Source: Candidatus Aalborgicola danicus (GTDB taxonomy: Bacteria > Pseudomonadota > Gammaproteobacteria > Burkholderiales > Burkholderiaceae_C). From it: DNA of 64,000 nt. The stretch is taken from contig JADJBC010000021.1 of assembly GCA_016703945.1 (NCBI GenBank), forward strand, positions 39,997-103,996, written 5' to 3'. The notes under the pieces are model-generated. The model was given only the letters and a program-made list of their open reading frames with translations. It was not told the DNA's origin and did no database searches. Shown piece after piece: positions 25,968 to 33,148 of the stretch. Numbering within the stretch: the stretch's first letter is position 1; every line of letters begins with the position of its first letter. A program made the position numbers and the translations under genes.

Positions 25968-26948
25968 TCACAGATATTTCTCTCCTATCTTCTGAACCTC
26001 CTGCGCCACTACCCGGCGCAAGCTCGGCGGCCCCAGCACCTCGCAGTTCGCCCCATGCTTGAGGATGTCCATGATCAGCTCGCGGTGGTCGGTATAGGGC
26101 AGGCGCAGCAAGTAGCTGCCGTCGCTCTCGAACTTGCCACTTTGCTCGGCGTGCCACTGTTCTTGCGCCACCCAGCGGGCGCGCTCTGGGGTGAAGCGCA
26201 GGCGCGCCCAACGCACGGTGCCGCCTGAAAATATGCCGTAGCCGGGGCCAAAGGTGGTGCTCAGTTTTTTATCGCTGATTTCCAGCGCGGCCTTTTCGAG
26301 CGGTACGACCTGAGTGATGGCATCTAGGGCGAAGTTGCGCAGGCCTTTGCGATAGTGGCACCAGGCATCCAGATACCAGTTGTCGCGGTAGTGCACCAGC
26401 CGCAGGGGCGAGACTTCGCGCTCGGTAGCTTTGCCGTCGCCGCGCGCGGTGTAGGCAATGTGCAGCCGCTTGCGTTGTGCCAGAGCGGTGGCCACTTGCT
26501 CAAAGTGACGCGTGGGTACGCTGCGTTGCGCCAGGCCGATGATGCGCACACGGCGGCGCAGTTGGGCTGCGTCGGCATTGGCATCGCTTCCCAGTAGGGC
26601 GTTGAGGCGCTCGCTGAGTGGGGCGATGTGTGCATTGAGCAGGCCGCCAGCATCCAGACCTGACAGCAGATGTTGCATGGTCAGCAAGGCGTGGATTTCA
26701 GTGGATGAGAACCACAGTCCTGGCAACTCGTGCGAGGCGTTGTCTGCGGTATCGGTTTTTTCGAGGCTGTAGCCGCCAAGGTCACGGCAGTAGGTGATGG
26801 GATTGTTCAGCCGGGTGCTAAGGTAGTTCAGGTCGCGCTTGAGCGTGGACCGGGAGACCTCAAGTGCTGCTTGCAGCGTGGTGAAGCTGGCAACGGTGTG
26901 TTGACGCAGCAACTCCTTGATCTTGTATAGCCGCTCGGTTCTGTCCAT
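25968..26948 (-). CDS. WYL-domain transcriptional regulator of the CRISPR-Cas locus
   Basis: 326 residues: N-terminal winged HTH (RLYKIKELLRQHTVASFTTL, then QAALEVSRSTLKRDL), central WYL domain (LHIAYTARGDGKATEREVSP, then LRLVHYRDNWYLDAWCHYRK) and a C-terminal WCX-like extension. WYL proteins bind nucleic-acid or nucleotide ligands and often sit next to CRISPR-Cas and other defence loci as repressors. It is on the same strand directly ahead of cas3 and is the rightmost island gene. The ligand and whether it represses or activates cannot be read from sequence. Confidence 0.9.
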   Translation of the reverse strand: MDRTERLYKIKELLRQHTVASFTTLQAALEVSRSTLKRDLNYLSTRLNNPITYCRDLGGYSLEKTDTADNASHELPGLWFSSTEIHALLTMQHLLSGLDAGGLLNAHIAPLSERLNALLGSDANADAAQLRRRVRIIGLAQRSVPTRHFEQVATALAQRKRLHIAYTARGDGKATEREVSPLRLVHYRDNWYLDAWCHYRKGLRNFALDAITQVVPLEKAALEISDKKLSTTFGPGYGIFSGGTVRWARLRFTPERARWVAQEQWHAEQSGKFESDGSYLLRLPYTDHRELIMDILKHGANCEVLGPPSLRRVVAQEVQKIGEKYL

Positions 26949-27026
26949 CGCAACTCCCTGTGTGACAGGATTGAATTATGCGGAGTCCACCGAGTGCCGT
27001 ACCAGCCAACTGCTTAAACTCCCCCC

Positions 27027-27704
27027 ATGACCTACCGAATCGCCCCCTCCATCCTCTCCGCCGACTTTGCCTGCCTGGGTGAAGAAGTCAAAAACGTCAT
27101 TGCCGCCGGTTCCGACTGGATTCATTTTGACGTCATGGACAACCACTACGTGCCCAACCTGACGTTCGGCCCCATGGTCTGCCAGGCCGTGAAGCCACAC
27201 GCAAAAACCGCTGCCGGTGTAGCGGTGCCGATTGATGTCCACCTGATGATCTCGCCGGTCGATGCCTTGGCGGCCGCGTTTGCCGACGCCGGGGCTGACT
27301 ACATCAGCTTCCACCCGGACGCGTCCAGCCACGTGCACCGCAGCATTCAGGCCATCAAGTCCAAGGGCGTCAAGGCCGGGCTGGTGTTCAACCCGGCAGA
27401 ACCGCTGGACGTGCTGGACTGGGTGATTGACGACATTGACCTGGTGCTGATCATGAGCGTCAACCCCGGTTTTGGCGGTCAGAGTTTCATTGACTCGGCG
27501 CTGCGCAAGATTGAGGACGTGCGCAAACGCATCACCGCAAGCGGCAAGGACATCCGCCTGGAGGTGGACGGTGGCGTCAAAACCGACAACATCCGCCGCA
27601 TTGCCGATGCCGGTGCCGACACCTTTGTGGCGGGCAGCGCCATTTTTGGCAAACCGGACTACAAGGGCGTGGTTGACGCCATGCGTGTGGCGCTGGGGGC
27701 GTAA
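27027..27704 (+). CDS. rpe: Ribulose-phosphate 3-epimerase
   Basis: Interconverts ribulose 5-phosphate and xylulose 5-phosphate (pentose phosphate and Calvin cycles). 225 residues, TIM barrel. Motifs: IAPSILSADFACLGEEVKNV, HFDVMDNHYVPNLTFGP (metal His and Asp), HLMISPVDA, MSVNPGFGGQSFI, LEVDGGVKTDNI. Divergent from the WYL regulator with a 78-bp gap; right border gene of the CRISPR island. Confidence 0.98.
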   Translation: MTYRIAPSILSADFACLGEEVKNVIAAGSDWIHFDVMDNHYVPNLTFGPMVCQAVKPHAKTAAGVAVPIDVHLMISPVDALAAAFADAGADYISFHPDASSHVHRSIQAIKSKGVKAGLVFNPAEPLDVLDWVIDDIDLVLIMSVNPGFGGQSFIDSALRKIEDVRKRITASGKDIRLEVDGGVKTDNIRRIADAGADTFVAGSAIFGKPDYKGVVDAMRVALGA

Positions 27705-27739
27705 AAAAACCCGCAGGCATAACACCTGCAGGTTTTTTT
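27703..27739. terminator. Bidirectional rho-independent terminator after rpe
   Basis: AAAAACC-GCAGG and CCTGC-GGTTTTTTT arms around a short loop: A-run on one side and T-run on the other, so it can stop both rpe and the converging chalcone-isomerase-like gene. Confidence 0.85.
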
Positions 27740-27791
27740 GACGGAAGTGGGAGCGGGTTTTCTTCGGCCCACACTGTGTTGACGGATCTGA

Positions 27792-28379
27792 TTAGGACAT
27801 GTCGCCGAGCAGGTTCTCTTTCAGCTTCCAATAAGCCGGATTGGGCCCAAGCCAGATGCCCATCATGGCTTTGAAGAATTCAAGCTCCTGGAAAGGCTCA
27901 CCTTGTACTTTGCCTTTGACCGTCACGACCATACCAGTGCCCGGAATCCAGTCCGTGTGGATGACGTCGCCCGGAAACAGAACTTTATGGGAGGCAAAGA
28001 TCTCGCTCATACGGATCAGACCCGGAACCAGTTTGGAGATTGCAGCCTTCGGGTTGTTGTCTTCCATGCCCCGGGTCAGCAGTTTGCCGAAGGGACCGGC
28101 ATCAACTTCGCGGGTCATGACCAGCGTCAGCCGTTTGGGGCCTGGCGCTGCAATCAGTTCTTCCCACGAAGTTACTTTTTTGGTGGTGTACAACTCGGCC
28201 ACATACACCTTGAAGGGGCCCTTGTAGCGGATACCTGCTCCGTTGAGCTGCAATTTGGTGCCTGCTACGGCGGCGCTGTCGTCGACTTTGACGCCCGCGA
28301 TGTCGATGGTGGCAGCCATCGCGGCGGCACCGACAAAAAGGGCAAGAGCTGCGGTTAAAAAGGGCTTGACAAGGTACAT
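27792..28379 (-). CDS. Exported chalcone-isomerase-like family protein
   Basis: 195 residues. An N-terminal signal peptide (FLTAALALFVGAAAMAATI, cleavage likely after AMA) is followed by a chalcone-isomerase-like domain: GIRYKGPFKVYVAELYTTKK, GPKRLTLVMTREVDAGPF, and WLGPNPAYWKLKENLLG at the C-terminus. Bacterial members are periplasmic and do not have a proven isomerase role. The ATG at 28379 fits the signal peptide; a longer in-frame extension lies upstream but has no signal-like character. Not in the trp operon, which runs the other way. Confidence 0.82.
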   Translation of the reverse strand: MYLVKPFLTAALALFVGAAAMAATIDIAGVKVDDSAAVAGTKLQLNGAGIRYKGPFKVYVAELYTTKKVTSWEELIAAPGPKRLTLVMTREVDAGPFGKLLTRGMEDNNPKAAISKLVPGLIRMSEIFASHKVLFPGDVIHTDWIPGTGMVVTVKGKVQGEPFQELEFFKAMMGIWLGPNPAYWKLKENLLGDMS

Positions 28380-28531
28380 AAGTGCTCCGTCCTGAAAAAG
28401 TGAACAGTCGTTCGTTTTTGATGGGTTCATTCTGCTCCTGTTACAACTTGCAGCGCCATAGGGTTTTCGCGGAGAAAGCCCTGATTCCGATGCAAAGACG
28501 GACGCATTACTTGGTTTGATACACTCGGCCC
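28380..28531 (+). promoter_or_regulatory. Divergent promoter region upstream of trpL
   Basis: Gap between the chalcone-isomerase-like gene and the trp leader peptide. TACACT at 28520-28525 lies 7 bp before the trpL ATG; if it is a -10 box, transcription would start at or near that ATG, giving a nearly leaderless mRNA. No good -35 hexamer was found at the right spacing, so the promoter assignment is tentative. Confidence 0.35.
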
Positions 28532-28636
28532 ATGTTCGTTCACCACATATTTATTACGGGTTGTAGCGACCGGGGAGCCTGGCCCTGGCGTACCTGGAAC
28601 GCCATGCCCGGAACCGTGGCTGCGCCACACGTTTGA
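28532..28636 (+). CDS. trpL: trp operon leader peptide with three Trp codons
   Basis: A 34-codon reading frame starting ATG at 28532 and ending TGA at 28634. Residues 17-22 read WPWRTW, i.e. three Trp codons within six positions (28580-28582, 28586-28588, 28595-28597). This, and its place about 208 bp upstream of trpE on the same strand, are the hallmarks of a Trp-sensing leader peptide used in ribosome-mediated attenuation. The Trp codons overlap a TGGCG/CGCCA stem (28586-28604) and a GTGGC/GCCAC stem follows (28616-28628). There is no convincing Shine-Dalgarno; translation might start on a leaderless mRNA. Confidence 0.75.
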   Translation: MFVHHIFITGCSDRGAWPWRTWNAMPGTVAAPHV

Positions 28637-28843
28637 CCCATTGATGAGGCGAACCTTGCGCAGGCCCCCACGGCTCTTGCGCGACCAAGCGGCACGGACC
28701 TCACTCCGACATCTTGCGCGCACCCAGTCTTCCCCCGCGAACATCCTTGTCGGGGAATCGGTTTGAATGAAACGCTCGCTGCGTAAACCCGCGCAGCGTT
28801 GGTGGCACCCCGGTGCCGCCTTGCAAAAAGAGGACCACAACCT
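28637..28843 (+). promoter_or_regulatory. trp leader RNA downstream of trpL (possible attenuator)
   Basis: 207 bp with several GC-rich stems, e.g. AACGCT/AGCGTT around 28769-28802 and GGCACC/GGTGCC at about 28804-28817 just before trpE. No stem with a clear U-run was found by eye, so whether the switch is a terminator or acts on trpE translation is open. Confidence 0.4.
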
Positions 28844-30379
28844 GTGATTTCCGAACCCGAATTCCAAGCCCTGGCCGCCCAGGGTTTTAACCGCATCCCG
28901 CTGATGGCCCAGGCCTTTGCCGACCTGGAAACGCCGCTGTCCCTGTACCTCAAGTTGGCCCATGTACCCAGTACCGGGGCCACGACGGACCCCGACAGCG
29001 GCAAATACAGCTTTTTGCTTGAATCCGTCGTCGGTGGCGAGCGTTTTGGCCGCTACAGTTTTATCGGCCTGCCGGCACGCACACTGGTGCGCGTCACCGG
29101 TTTTGGCACGGACGCCCGTACGGAGGTGGTGACCGACGGCGTGGTGGTGGAGACATCCACCGCCAATCCGCTGGACTTCATAGCCAGCTACCAGAAGCGC
29201 TTCAAGGTGGCGCTGCGTCCGGGCCTACCGCGCTTTTGTGGTGGCCTGGCCGGCTACTTTGGCTATGACGCGGTTCGCTACATCGAGAAGAAGCTCGAAG
29301 CCACCTGCCCGCCCGACGAGCTGGGCTGCCCCGACATCCTGCTGCTGCAGTGCGAGGAACTGGCCGTCATCGACAACCTGTCGGGCAAGCTCTACCTGAT
29401 CGTCTACGCCGACCCCGGCCAGAGTGACGCCTATTCCCGTGGCAAGCGTCGTCTGCGCGAGTTGAAAGAGCGGCTGGCCCAGGCGGTCAGCATTCCGGCC
29501 GTCAAACCCACGCAAAGTCACCCGGCGCAGCGTGACTTTGCCAAAGCTGACTACATCGCCGCCGTGGAGCGCGCCAAGGAGCTGATCGCCGGTGGGGACT
29601 TCATGCAGGTGCAAGTGGGTCAGCGCATCAAGAAGCGTTACACCGAGTCGCCGCTGTCGCTGTACCGGGCGCTGCGTTCACTGAATCCCAGCCCTTATAT
29701 GTATTACTACCACTTCGGGGACTTCCATGTGGTGGGCGCGTCGCCCGAGATTCTGGTGCGGCAAGAGCAGGTCACCACCGGCGACGCGGTGTCCACGAAA
29801 GTGACGATTCGCCCCCTGGCTGGCACCCGCCCGCGCGGCGCAACGGTCGAAGCCGACAAGGCTGCCGAAGCGGAGCTGATCAACGACCCCAAGGAGCGCG
29901 CCGAGCATGTGATGCTGATCGACCTGGCGCGCAACGACATTGGCCGCATTGCCAAGATCGGCAGCGTCAAGGTGTCGGATGCCTTTTGCGTGGAACGCTA
30001 CAGCCACGTCATGCACATCGTCAGCAATGTCGAGGGCACGCTCCTGGACGGCATGACCAGCATGGACGTCTTGAAGGCCACGTTCCCGGCGGGCACGCTG
30101 ACCGGCGCGCCCAAGGTGCATGCCATGGAGCTGATCGACCAGCTGGAGCCGACCAAGCGCGGCATTTATGGTGGCGCCTGCGGCTACCTCAGCTACGCTG
30201 GTGACATGGATGTGGCCATTGCCATCCGCACCGGCATCATCAAGAACCAGACTTTGTATGTACAGGCCGCCGCCGGTGTCGTGGCCGACAGCGTGCCCGA
30301 GCTGGAGTGGAAGGAAACCGAAGCCAAGGCGCGCGCCTTGTTGCGCGCGGCCGAACTGGTCGAGGAGGGATTGGAATGA
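28844..30379 (+). CDS. trpE: Anthranilate synthase component I
   Basis: Converts chorismate to anthranilate with ammonia supplied by TrpG; first step of tryptophan synthesis. 511 residues. The feedback site motif LLES is present (YSFLLESVVGGERFG), and catalytic chorismate-binding motifs follow: IRPLAGTRPRGAT, ELINDPKERAEHVMLIDLAR, TFPAGTLTGAPKVHAMELID. Start is GTG at 28844 after AAAGAGG. The stop overlaps the ATG of the chorismate mutase gene (ATGA). Confidence 0.98.
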   Translation: MISEPEFQALAAQGFNRIPLMAQAFADLETPLSLYLKLAHVPSTGATTDPDSGKYSFLLESVVGGERFGRYSFIGLPARTLVRVTGFGTDARTEVVTDGVVVETSTANPLDFIASYQKRFKVALRPGLPRFCGGLAGYFGYDAVRYIEKKLEATCPPDELGCPDILLLQCEELAVIDNLSGKLYLIVYADPGQSDAYSRGKRRLRELKERLAQAVSIPAVKPTQSHPAQRDFAKADYIAAVERAKELIAGGDFMQVQVGQRIKKRYTESPLSLYRALRSLNPSPYMYYYHFGDFHVVGASPEILVRQEQVTTGDAVSTKVTIRPLAGTRPRGATVEADKAAEAELINDPKERAEHVMLIDLARNDIGRIAKIGSVKVSDAFCVERYSHVMHIVSNVEGTLLDGMTSMDVLKATFPAGTLTGAPKVHAMELIDQLEPTKRGIYGGACGYLSYAGDMDVAIAIRTGIIKNQTLYVQAAAGVVADSVPELEWKETEAKARALLRAAELVEEGLE

Positions 30380-30702
30380 ATCAGCAGGCTATTGAAGCGG
30401 TGCAACTTTGCACCAGTATGACCGAGGTCCGCGCTTGCGTGGACGCACTCGATGATGTGATCGTCCCGCTGCTGGTGCAGCGCACCGCCTATATGACACA
30501 GGCGGCCCGCATCAAGCAGGACAAGAACCAGGTTCGTGACGAGGCACGCATCCAGACCATCGTGGACCGTGTGCGCAAGCACGCTGTGGCGCAGGGTGGT
30601 GAGCCGGCGGTGATGGAGTCCATTTACCGCGGCATGATGGAAATCTTCATCGCCTACGAGCACCACGAGTTTGCGCGTCTGCGCGAGGGAGCAGCGGCAT
30701 GA
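30376..30702 (+). CDS. AroQ-class chorismate mutase
   Basis: 108 residues, all-helical AroQ fold. Converts chorismate to prephenate toward Phe and Tyr. Typical motifs: ACVDALDDVIVPLLVQRTAY, then ARIKQDKNQVRDEAR (conserved Arg/Lys active-site residues), and VMESIYRGMMEIFIAYE. It is translationally coupled on both sides, ATGA with trpE and ATGA with trpG, so a chorismate-consuming competitor is made in fixed ratio with anthranilate synthase. A pchB-like isochorismate lyase is a close alternative family, but the context offers no salicylate genes. Confidence 0.88.
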   Translation: MNQQAIEAVQLCTSMTEVRACVDALDDVIVPLLVQRTAYMTQAARIKQDKNQVRDEARIQTIVDRVRKHAVAQGGEPAVMESIYRGMMEIFIAYEHHEFARLREGAAA

Positions 30703-31274
30703 AATTGTTGATGATCGACAACTACGACAGTTTCACCTACAACATCGTCCAGTACTTTGGTGAGCTGGGCGCGCAGGTGGAGGTGTTTCGCAATGACGAG
30801 ATCACGGTGGAAGGCATTGCCCAGCGCAATCCGGATCGTCTGGTGGTGTCGCCCGGCCCCTGTTCCCCGCTGGAGGCTGGCATCTCGGTGGCGGCCATTC
30901 AGCACTACATGGGCAAGCTGCCGATTCTGGGCGTCTGCCTGGGGCATCAGAGCATTGGTGCCGCGCTGGGTGGCAAGATCATCCGTGCGCAACAACTGAT
31001 GCATGGCAAGACCTCGGTGATCACCACCACGCAGGAGGGCGTCTTTGCTGGCTTGCCCAAGCAGTTCACCGTGAACCGCTACCACTCGCTGGCGATTGAG
31101 CGCGCCACCTGCCCCAAGGAGTTGGCGATCACCGCCTGGACCGATGACGGCGAGATCATGGGCGTGCGCCACAATGGTTTGCCTGACGCCGTGCGCATGG
31201 AAGGCGTGCAGTTCCACCCGGAATCCATACTGACCGAGCATGGGCATGCCATGCTGCAGAATTTCCTGCGCTGA
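30699..31274 (+). CDS. trpG: Anthranilate synthase component II (glutamine amidotransferase)
   Basis: 191 residues. Class I glutamine amidotransferase giving ammonia to TrpE. Catalytic Cys in GVCLGHQSIGAALGG, His and Glu in VQFHPESILTEHG; oxyanion motif SPGPCSP. Start overlaps the chorismate mutase stop. In some bacteria this subunit also serves PabB. Confidence 0.97.
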   Translation: MKLLMIDNYDSFTYNIVQYFGELGAQVEVFRNDEITVEGIAQRNPDRLVVSPGPCSPLEAGISVAAIQHYMGKLPILGVCLGHQSIGAALGGKIIRAQQLMHGKTSVITTTQEGVFAGLPKQFTVNRYHSLAIERATCPKELAITAWTDDGEIMGVRHNGLPDAVRMEGVQFHPESILTEHGHAMLQNFLR

Positions 31275-31288
31275 TCGTCTGCAACGGC

Positions 31289-31340
31289 GCTATGAAAATG
31301 GTAGCCACTCACGCAAAATCCACGAGGGCTGGAGGCCAAT
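31289..31340 (+). repeat. Interspersed palindromic repeat, copy D (supplies ltaE ribosome site)
   Basis: GCTATGAAAATGGTAGCC then TCCACGAGGGCTGGAGGCC. The element ends 2 bp before the ltaE ATG and its conserved end GGAGG is the apparent Shine-Dalgarno of that gene. Confidence 0.8.
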
Positions 31341-32435
31341 ATGACCGATAAGATTCTGACGGGGGCTGTCGTTGACTTGCGCAGCGACACCGTGACCCGG
31401 CCCACACCCGCCATGCGGGATGCCATGTTCGCGGCGGCGCTGGGCGATGACGTGTTTGGCGATGACCCGACCGTCAACGCATTGCAGGACAGTCTGGCGC
31501 AGCGCCTGGGCTTTGAGGCGGCGCTGTTCATGCCCAGCGGCACGCAGAGCAACCTCTGCGCCATCCTGGCCCACTGCGGCCGGGGGGACGAGTACATCGT
31601 CGGCCAACTGGCCCACACCTACCGCTACGAGGGCGGTGGCGCCGCCGTGCTGGGCAGTGTGCAGCCGCAGCCCCTGGCGCAGGACGCCAGCGGGCGCATG
31701 GCCCTGACCGACGTGGCCGGTGCCATCAAGCCCGACGATTGTCACTTTGCCCGCACCCGGCTGCTGTGCCTGGAAAACACCTGGAACGGCCACCCGATGC
31801 CCTGGGACTACCTGCAGGGCATGGCGACGCTGGCGCGGGACAAGGGTCTGGCCCTGCATCTGGACGGCGCGCGCCTGTTCAATGCCGCTGTGGCCTCCAA
31901 GGCGAGTGGCGAGTCCGCGTGGGATGCTGCCCGGCGTATCACCGGCCTGTTCGACTCCGTGTCGGTCTGCTTCAGCAAGGGGCTGGGCGCGCCGGTGGGT
32001 TCGGCCCTGTGCGGCAGCCGCGAACTGATTGCCCGCGCCCACCGCGTTCGCAAGATGGCCGGCGGCGGCATGCGCCAGGTTGGGCTGCTGGCCGCAGCCG
32101 CGCAGTACGCGCTGGACCACAATGTCGAGCGCCTGGCGGACGACCATGCCTTGGCCCAGCGCCTGGCCAACGGCCTGCAGGTGATGGACGGCCTCACCGT
32201 GCGCTCCGCCCAGACCAATATCGTGTTTGTCGATGTGGCCGGCGACCGGGGGCCGGCGCTGCTGGCCTTTCTGAAGGACCGCGGCGTGCTGGCAACCGGC
32301 CTGATCGGCCTGCGCTTTGTCACCCACCTGGATGTGGATGTAGCCGGCATTGACCACACGATTGCCTGCGTGCGGCAGTTCTTTGCCCAGTCTGACGATT
32401 CGTCTGCCACCAGCAGCGGTGCGGGTCCTTACTGA
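31341..32435 (+). CDS. ltaE: Low-specificity L-threonine aldolase
   Basis: PLP enzyme cleaving L-threonine or L-allo-threonine to glycine and acetaldehyde. 364 residues. Motifs: DLRSDTVTRPTPAMR at the N-terminus, GDDVFGDDPTVNALQ, MPSGTQSNLCAIL, LHLDGARLFNAAVA and the PLP-binding Lys in VCFSKGLGAPVGS. It interrupts the trp genes between trpG and trpD, and is followed 17 bp later by a LysE-type exporter; the two may be one unit. A C-terminal Ser/Thr-rich tail (DDSSATSSGAGPY) is not family-typical. Confidence 0.95.
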   Translation: MTDKILTGAVVDLRSDTVTRPTPAMRDAMFAAALGDDVFGDDPTVNALQDSLAQRLGFEAALFMPSGTQSNLCAILAHCGRGDEYIVGQLAHTYRYEGGGAAVLGSVQPQPLAQDASGRMALTDVAGAIKPDDCHFARTRLLCLENTWNGHPMPWDYLQGMATLARDKGLALHLDGARLFNAAVASKASGESAWDAARRITGLFDSVSVCFSKGLGAPVGSALCGSRELIARAHRVRKMAGGGMRQVGLLAAAAQYALDHNVERLADDHALAQRLANGLQVMDGLTVRSAQTNIVFVDVAGDRGPALLAFLKDRGVLATGLIGLRFVTHLDVDVAGIDHTIACVRQFFAQSDDSSATSSGAGPY

Positions 32436-32452
32436 ACCTCGGAGCGGTTGCC

Positions 32453-33112
32453 ATGACCTCGGAATCCCTGCTGCTGTTCGTTATCGCCGGCCTGTTGCTG
32501 AACCTGACGCCGGGGCCGGACGTGCTGTACATCGTCACCAATGCCCTGCGCGGCGGCGCCCGCGCTGGCATGGTGGCCGCGTTGGGCATCACGGCCGGTT
32601 GCTTTGTGCACATCGTGGCCGCCGCTGTGGGCGTCAGTGCGTTGATGGCGGCGTCCACCACGGCGTTCGCCGTGCTCAAATGGCTGGGCGCCGCGTATCT
32701 GGTCTATGTGGGTTGCAGACTGCTGCTGTCCAAGGCCGGGAGTGCTATCGATTTGGAAGCCACATCGCTAGATTCCACGAGGGCTACTGGTCAGAATGGC
32801 TACAAGACTGTTTTCCTGCGGGGTTTTTGGACCAATGCGCTGAACCCCAAAGTGGCGCTGTTCTTTCTGGCCTTTTTGCCACAGTTCATCGCCCCCACCG
32901 TGGAGCACAAGCCGCTGGCCTTTTTGCTGCTGGGTCTGCTGTTCAACTTCAACGGCCTGTGGGTCAACCTGGGGTGGGCGCTGGCGGCGGCCTGGTTGGC
33001 CCGCCGGGCCAGTCTGCTAAAAAATAGTCTGCACTGGCTGGACCGCGTGGCCGGCACCCTGTTCATTGGATTTGGAATCAAACTGGCGCTCACGCCGTCG
33101 CCCAACGCTTAA
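32453..33112 (+). CDS. LysE/RhtB-family amino-acid exporter
   Basis: 219 residues with about six membrane segments. The signature start is LLLFVIAGLLLNLTPGPDVL followed by NALRGGARAGMVAALGITAG. Family members export basic, hydroxy or branched amino acids. The loop at residues about 97-115 (SAIDLEATSLDSTRATG) is the in-frame translation of a palindromic repeat (32743-32793) and lies in the usual cytoplasmic loop after the third segment, where extra length should be tolerated. Linked to ltaE; a threonine- or homoserine-type substrate is a guess. Confidence 0.9.
   Translation: MTSESLLLFVIAGLLLNLTPGPDVLYIVTNALRGGARAGMVAALGITAGCFVHIVAAAVGVSALMAASTTAFAVLKWLGAAYLVYVGCRLLLSKAGSAIDLEATSLDSTRATGQNGYKTVFLRGFWTNALNPKVALFFLAFLPQFIAPTVEHKPLAFLLLGLLFNFNGLWVNLGWALAAAWLARRASLLKNSLHWLDRVAGTLFIGFGIKLALTPSPNA
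32743..32793 (+). repeat. Palindromic repeat inserted in frame in the LysE-type gene, copy E
   Basis: GCTATCGATTTGGAAGCC and GATTCCACGAGGGCTACTGG match copies D, F and G. No stop or frameshift results. Confidence 0.75.
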
Positions 33113-33148
33113 GAAAGGAAAAGCCCCCCCCCGGGGAGGGCGGGAGGC

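Noticed and set aside
28427..28963. Minus-strand frame across the trp leader
   Set aside because: Covers the leader and the trpE start with no recognisable domain; the Trp-codon leader peptide on the plus strand is the better explanation.
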